From: Gammaproteobacteria bacterium
GTDB taxonomy: Bacteria; Pseudomonadota; Gammaproteobacteria; UBA9214
NCBI GenBank assembly: GCA_022340485.1
Contig: JAJDNX010000010.1
Span: 1-39,499 of the forward strand
Direction of reading: 5' to 3'
DNA: 39,499 bases
Shown piece by piece: positions 36,460 to 39,499 of the stretch (position 1 is the first letter of the stretch; the number at the start of each line of letters is the position of its first letter). Under the pieces are notes generated by a model. It saw nothing but the letters and a program-made list of their open reading frames with translations, had not been told where the DNA came from and did no database searches. A program made the translations under genes and the position numbers.

Positions 36460-37836
36460 ATGAACATCGATACACTTGAAGAAAAACTGGCTGATATCGA
36501 TGCAGATACATTGCGGAATTTTATATTCGACCTCTACCTCCGCTATCCGGAGTTGAGCGACAAGATCGAAGCATTGACATTGGCAGACGATCCGGTCGCC
36601 CTGTCCAGGGTGCTGCGCAAGCGTATTGCATCGATGAAACGAGGGCGGAGGTTTATCGATTATCGGGCGAGTTTTGATTTTGCACGCGAACTGGAAGCAG
36701 TGCTCACTGACATTGAAAGCGGACTGCTGGAGCGCTCACCGGAACATGCGTTTGATTTGGTCGACCGGTTCCTGGCGACGGCGGAATCTGTGCTCAACCG
36801 TGTCGATGATTCCGGCGGGGCAGTGGGCGAGGTATATCGCCAAGCCGTACTGTTGTGGTTGACGGCGGCTAAAGGCTGGCGGGATGCCAACGTGGACTGG
36901 CTCGAGCGGATTTATCAGCTGTATCAGCAGAATGATTATGGTGTGCTTGATCCGATATTGCCGAATGCCCACCTGCTGTTGACGCAGGATCAGCTGAAGC
37001 AACTTGCCTGGCGGTACGAGAACGAGTTGCGCAAGGCGTTAAAATCTCCTGAACAAGAAGACAAAGTCAATCTCGTGGCCTTGCATAGCAGCGTGGCATT
37101 AGGACAAATCGCCGATGCCTTGCGCGATCCTGCCTTATATGAGCGATCGGTATTGATACATTCGCCACAGCCAAACAATCTGCAAATGAAATCGATTTGT
37201 GAAAAATATCTGCAGTACGAGCAACCCGAGATGGCAATACAGTATCTAAACCAGGCATGGGGGGGCCGTTTTGAGCATGATCGTCTGGAATTGCTGGATA
37301 AGGTCTGTGTGAAAACGGGTGACCGGAAACAGCTTAAAGTGATTCGTTCTCGGCTGTTTCAGAGCGAGCAGAGCTACGCCAGTTTCGTGCGATATCTGGA
37401 GGCCTTGGACGAGGATGAGAAAGAGAAAGCGTGTAGCTCAGCAATCAAGCAAGCCGAACAGGGTGGCAATATCGTACTCAGCGCAGATCTGTTATTGAAC
37501 CTGAGCCAGACGGAGAGAGCTCAGGTCTTAGTCTTAGCACGGCATCAGGAGTTGGCGGAGTGTTTTTATGACAGTTTGCTGAGGCTGGCCAAGGCGTTTG
37601 AAAAAGCGGATTGCAATCTGGCGGCCACGGCGTGCTACCGCGCCTTGTTGCTGGATATCCTGGCACAGGCGCGCAGTAAGGCTTACGGGTATGGTGTACG
37701 GTATTACAAAAAGCTGGAAGCGCTGGCGAAGCGGATCAAGGTATTCAAACCACTGCCAACACATGACACCTTCGTGCAGCAATTGCACTCAACGCATGGG
37801 CGAAAAAAAAGTTTTTGGGCGCGACTGGAATCATGA
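36460..37836 (+). CDS. DUF6880-like helical protein
   Basis: About 458 residues from the ATG at 36460 (MNIDTLEEKLADIDADTL). An alternative ATG at 36382 overlaps the fic stop by four bases (ATGA) and would add 26 residues. I think it belongs to DUF6880 from the C-terminal block ATACYRALLLDILAQARSKA followed by GYGVRYYKKLEALA and the ending HGRKKSFWARLES; this is recalled from family knowledge and not searched. It is all-helical with a TPR/HEAT-like character, without a signal peptide or membrane segments. Function unknown. It is in the same direction as fic, within the guaA islet. Confidence 0.75.
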   Translation: MNIDTLEEKLADIDADTLRNFIFDLYLRYPELSDKIEALTLADDPVALSRVLRKRIASMKRGRRFIDYRASFDFARELEAVLTDIESGLLERSPEHAFDLVDRFLATAESVLNRVDDSGGAVGEVYRQAVLLWLTAAKGWRDANVDWLERIYQLYQQNDYGVLDPILPNAHLLLTQDQLKQLAWRYENELRKALKSPEQEDKVNLVALHSSVALGQIADALRDPALYERSVLIHSPQPNNLQMKSICEKYLQYEQPEMAIQYLNQAWGGRFEHDRLELLDKVCVKTGDRKQLKVIRSRLFQSEQSYASFVRYLEALDEDEKEKACSSAIKQAEQGGNIVLSADLLLNLSQTERAQVLVLARHQELAECFYDSLLRLAKAFEKADCNLAATACYRALLLDILAQARSKAYGYGVRYYKKLEALAKRIKVFKPLPTHDTFVQQLHSTHGRKKSFWARLES

Positions 37837-37985
37837 TGTGGCAAAGCCTGCAGCACAGCATGGAATTGCTCTTCTCGACATTTCCGGTAAAGATTAGCAG
37901 CAATTTCTGAGCATGGTATTTTTCATGGTATTCCCCCTTATGCCAAAAATAAGTCATTGATATTAGGTCTGGAAAATGGCTCGTT

Positions 37986-38157
37986 TACAATCGAGTGGGA
38001 GTGACAGAAATTTATAACATATTGATATATAATAAATAAAACAACCCAATATATAATATAATCTGCATCATCAATGGTATTTTTCATGGTATCTTTTGCG
38101 CATAGCCAAGCAGAAAACGCCGATACCATGAGAGGTAGATTAATGCTGGCATGGTAT
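37986..38157 (+). repeat. Putative attR: second copy of the guaA 3' end and arm sites
   Basis: The block 37990-38007 is identical to guaA 34962-34979, and 37986-38007 matches 34958-34979 at 21 of 22 positions. Read in the guaA frame, this displaced end encodes SFTIEWE and a stop, against PPATIEWE in guaA. Octamers (A/C)ATGGTAT recur at 38073-38080, 38085-38092, inverted at 38123-38130, and at 38150-38157, with the same spacing as in the first copy. Confidence 0.7.
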
Positions 38158-38217
38158 CGGAACGCATGAACTACACCTGCTCTGGAGCAATCCGAAACCG
38201 GCAATTCCAACAATGTG

Positions 38218-38247
38218 TTTCAGAAAAAACAGTACTGTTTTCTGAAA
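38218..38247. repeat. Near-perfect 30-bp palindrome
   Basis: The left half begins TTTCAGAAAA and ends CAGT; the right half ACTGTTTTCTGAAA is its reverse complement apart from two extra adenines on the left. Arms of 14 bp with no loop could be an operator, an element end or an attachment core. Confidence 0.5.
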
Positions 38248-38365
38248 GTACTGTCAGAGTAGTGAATCCATAACTTACTGAAAATGCAACTATTATCGTA
38301 GTTCTCCTTGTGGAGAGGGTTGGACCTCTCCGCGATGTCTGTGTCTATGTCTCCACGTCTGTTGC

Positions 38366-38394
38366 TTGCAAAATGTAACTAAGTACGTTACAGT
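38366..38394 (+). promoter_or_regulatory. higBA promoter with embedded operator
   Basis: TTGCAA (38366-38371) and TACAGT (38389-38394) are 17 bp apart, as in a sigma-70 promoter. Between and overlapping them is the dyad TGTAACTAAGTACGTTACA (38374-38392) with perfect 6-bp arms. This is the placement expected for autorepression by HigA. Confidence 0.65.
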
Positions 38395-38418
38395 TTCCCA
38401 CCAAGAGGGAGATTGCCA

Positions 38419-38715
38419 TTGATTCAAAATTTTCGGGACCGCTGGCTGAGGGATTTTTATCTGGAAGATAAAACCAGCAAGAAGATACCCGCTGAGATCG
38501 AAGCCCGACTGTTCCGAAAGCTGCAGTTAATTGATGACGCGACCTGTGATCTCGACCTACGGTCACCTCCGAGCAATCATTTTGAAAAGTTGAGGGGGAA
38601 TCTGGCTGGGAAGCATTCGATCCGCGTTAACAAGCAATGGCGATTGGTGTTTACCTGGTCAGGTGAACGTGGTGAGGCCCAGGACATCTATCTGGATAAC
38701 CACGATTATCGGTGA
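38419..38715 (+). CDS. higB: RelE/HigB-type toxin
   Basis: 98 residues from a TTG at 38419, seven bases after AGGGAG; another TTG two codons earlier is also possible. It opens IQNFRDRWLRDFYLEDKTSK and has the HigB core with LRGNLAGKHSIRVNKQWRLV and ending DIYLDNHDYR. Members of this family are ribosome-dependent mRNA interferases in the RelE superfamily. Its gene precedes the antitoxin, the reverse of most toxin-antitoxin operons but normal for higBA. Confidence 0.9.
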   Translation: MIQNFRDRWLRDFYLEDKTSKKIPAEIEARLFRKLQLIDDATCDLDLRSPPSNHFEKLRGNLAGKHSIRVNKQWRLVFTWSGERGEAQDIYLDNHDYR

Positions 38716-38723
38716 GGCAGGCT

Positions 38724-39026
38724 ATGAATATCACAAAACGACAACCCGTCAGTGTCGGTGAAATGATTACCGAGGAGTTTCTCGTGCCCATGGCGTTGAC
38801 GCAGGGACAACTGGCAGAAGCGATGGGAGTCAGTCGAAAAACCGTGAATGAGTTGTGTACCAATCGCCGTGCAATCACGGCTGATACCGCACTGATGCTG
38901 GCTACTGTATTTGGGAATACCGCTGATTTTTGGTTGAATCTTCAGCAGCGCAATGAGCTGTGGAAAGCGCTTAACACACCAAAGCGACGGGCACGGATAG
39001 AGAAGGCTAAACCGATTGCCGCCTGA
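38724..39026 (+). CDS. higA: HigA-type antitoxin, XRE-family HTH
   Basis: 100 residues from the ATG at 38724, six bases after GAGG; a GTG at 38712 overlapping the toxin stop is an alternative. The Xre HTH is LTQGQLAEAMGVSRKTVNEL, followed by ADTALMLATVFGNTADFWLN typical of HigA/VapI. It neutralizes HigB and most likely represses the operon through the dyad at 38374-38392. The toxin and antitoxin are eight bases apart. Confidence 0.93.
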   Translation: MNITKRQPVSVGEMITEEFLVPMALTQGQLAEAMGVSRKTVNELCTNRRAITADTALMLATVFGNTADFWLNLQQRNELWKALNTPKRRARIEKAKPIAA

Positions 39027-39057
39027 GTTTGAGGGTAGTGGCCGTTAGTACGCACAA

Positions 39058-39321
39058 GTGGACTTTCCACTCTACGAAGAGTTGCTCGATTTGTTGGAAC
39101 TGCCACGATACCCGTCCTGGCATTACCGTCGCTATGGTGTCGAAGCGCTCCTGGCCATGGGCAGGAAGGCGGAGGCAGTCCAGTATGCGGAAGCCTCTCG
39201 AGGACTGAACCAGCCTGATTCCGTGATCGACCAGGCCTGCGAGCAGATCCTGATTTCATCCGGTTTGTATGAGGAGGCCTACCGCCGCTACGGATTGAAT
39301 GCTGCGGTGGGTAATTCCTAT
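39058..39321 (+). pseudogene. Truncated fragment of an unrecognized helical protein
   Basis: The frame from the stop at 39046 reads VDFPLYEELLDLLELPRYPS, and the coding-like stretch ends with YEEAYRRYGLNAAVGNSY near 39321. It has strong coding character (helical, repeat-like, plausible codon use) but no proper start and no natural end. From 39322 the frame is merely the antisense of the phd gene. I read it as the internal remnant of a larger gene cut at both ends. I do not recognize its function. Confidence 0.55.
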
Positions 39322-39499
39322 CCAGCCTGCAAGTCGGCGATACCTTCCTTGATTAACTGCTTCAGATGTGCCTCTTTCAGCGCCTCAAGCTGCGCATATT
39401 CAGATGCCGAGATCACCACGGCAACGGGCTTGCCATTACGGTTGATGCCAACAGGACCGTGTTGTGCGTTGATCAGCACCTCACCGAATTCGCGTTTGG
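39318..39499 (-). CDS. Phd/YefM family antitoxin (5' end outside window)
   Basis: Sixty codons of the C-terminal part are present, ending in TAG at 39318-39320; the start lies beyond the window. The sequence KREFGEVLINAQHGPVGINR followed by NGKPVAVVISASEYAQLEAL is diagnostic of the Phd/YefM DNA-binding domain. The tail is KEAHLKQLIKEGIADLQAG. These antitoxins repress their operon and block a partner toxin. The partner is not visible downstream in this window, so it either lies upstream of phd or is absent. Confidence 0.88.
   Translation of the reverse strand, partial: KREFGEVLINAQHGPVGINRNGKPVAVVISASEYAQLEALKEAHLKQLIKEGIADLQAG

Larger units (their letters stand above)
34962..37989. mobile_element. 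Integrase-less islet inserted at the 3' end of guaA
   Basis: About 3.03 kb lies between the two guaA-end repeats. It carries a Fic protein and a DUF6880-like protein and differs from the flanking core genome in being AT-richer, especially outside the genes. guaA 3' ends are established integration hotspots for tyrosine-recombinase islands. No integrase, excisionase or transposase is seen within it, so it would be a cis-mobilizable element or a decayed island needing a recombinase in trans. The end points are set by the repeat cores. Confidence 0.65.
37837..38418. other. Gene-free 580 bp carrying attR, octamer repeats and hairpins
   Basis: No credible gene is seen. In order it holds a pair of CATGGTAT octamers (37912-37919 and 37924-37931), the guaA-end repeat (37986-38157), a long palindrome (38218-38247), a GGAGAGG/CCTCTCC hairpin (38312-38331), and the higBA promoter/operator. 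The base composition is AT-rich, most strongly at 38010-38070. Confidence 0.6.

Noticed and set aside
37969-38004. Read-through of attR as an alternative guaA C-terminus (ending SFTIEWE)
   Set aside because: It has no upstream guaA sequence or start and is just the displaced attachment core.
35044-38157. Octamer repeats as a CRISPR array or plasmid-type iterons
   Set aside because: Units are 8 bp, partly inverted and irregularly spaced, with no repeat-spacer periodicity, cas genes or replication gene.
38312-38331. GGAGAGG/CCTCTCC hairpin before higBA as a terminator
   Set aside because: The stem is perfect (7 bp) but it is followed by CGCGATG rather than a T-run, so an intrinsic terminator is not supported.
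34977-38418. Integrase, transposase or tRNA gene within the islet
   Set aside because: All six frames were read; only fic and the DUF6880-like gene are credible, and no tRNA-like cloverleaf was recognized.

Overview
The window reads as chromosome of a gammaproteobacterium with moderately high GC. The gene order yrbG-kdsD-kdsC-lptC-lptA-lptB-rpoN-hpf-ptsN, divergent from mlaFEDCB-ibaG-murA, is the classic gammaproteobacterial arrangement. HPr kinase, a mannose-type EIIA, MgtE next to ptsI, short-form HisG, and hisGDC between murA and a DegS-like protease point to a Chromatiales/Thiotrichales-like lineage rather than an enteric. That placement is inference from gene order; no species is claimed.

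Layout. (1) 1-12529, minus strand: a long, tightly coupled set. Reading from the right it holds a Ca2+/cation antiporter, Kdo synthesis (kdsD, kdsC), the LPS transport genes lptC-lptA-lptB, rpoN, hpf, and the regulatory PTS (ptsN, hprK, rapZ, EIIA-Man, HPr, EI), then mgtE running off the left edge. No sugar permease (EIIB/EIIC) is present, so the PTS looks purely regulatory. (2) 12710-20761, plus strand: mlaFEDCB (outer-membrane lipid asymmetry), ibaG, murA, then hisG, hisD and hisC, the last three separated by palindromic intergenic repeats. (3) 20952-27112: a DegS/AlgW-type protease (minus), a Nif3-like protein, the cytochrome bc1 operon petABC, and sspA-sspB. (4) 27122-34976: an unusual HTH/coiled-coil/ferredoxin/reductase fusion (minus), a macrodomain protein, a small conserved protein with an M23 peptidase and xseA (minus), then guaB-guaA (plus).

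(5) 34958-39499 is accessory DNA. The last codons of guaA and the following ~170 bp recur about 3 kb downstream at 37986-38157 (roughly 80% identity by hand count, with an 18-bp identical core over the guaA stop codon). This is the footprint expected of site-specific integration at the 3' end of guaA. The bounded 3-kb segment carries a Fic protein with its own dyad operators and a DUF6880-like protein, but no integrase, so it looks like a cis-mobilizable cargo islet. Beyond the second repeat lie a HigBA toxin-antitoxin pair with a clear operator/promoter, a truncated gene fragment, and a Phd/YefM antitoxin running off the right edge. Each repeat also carries a matching array of (A/C)ATGGTAT octamers that may be recombinase arm sites. 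The guaA-distal islet array is the most interesting part of the window.
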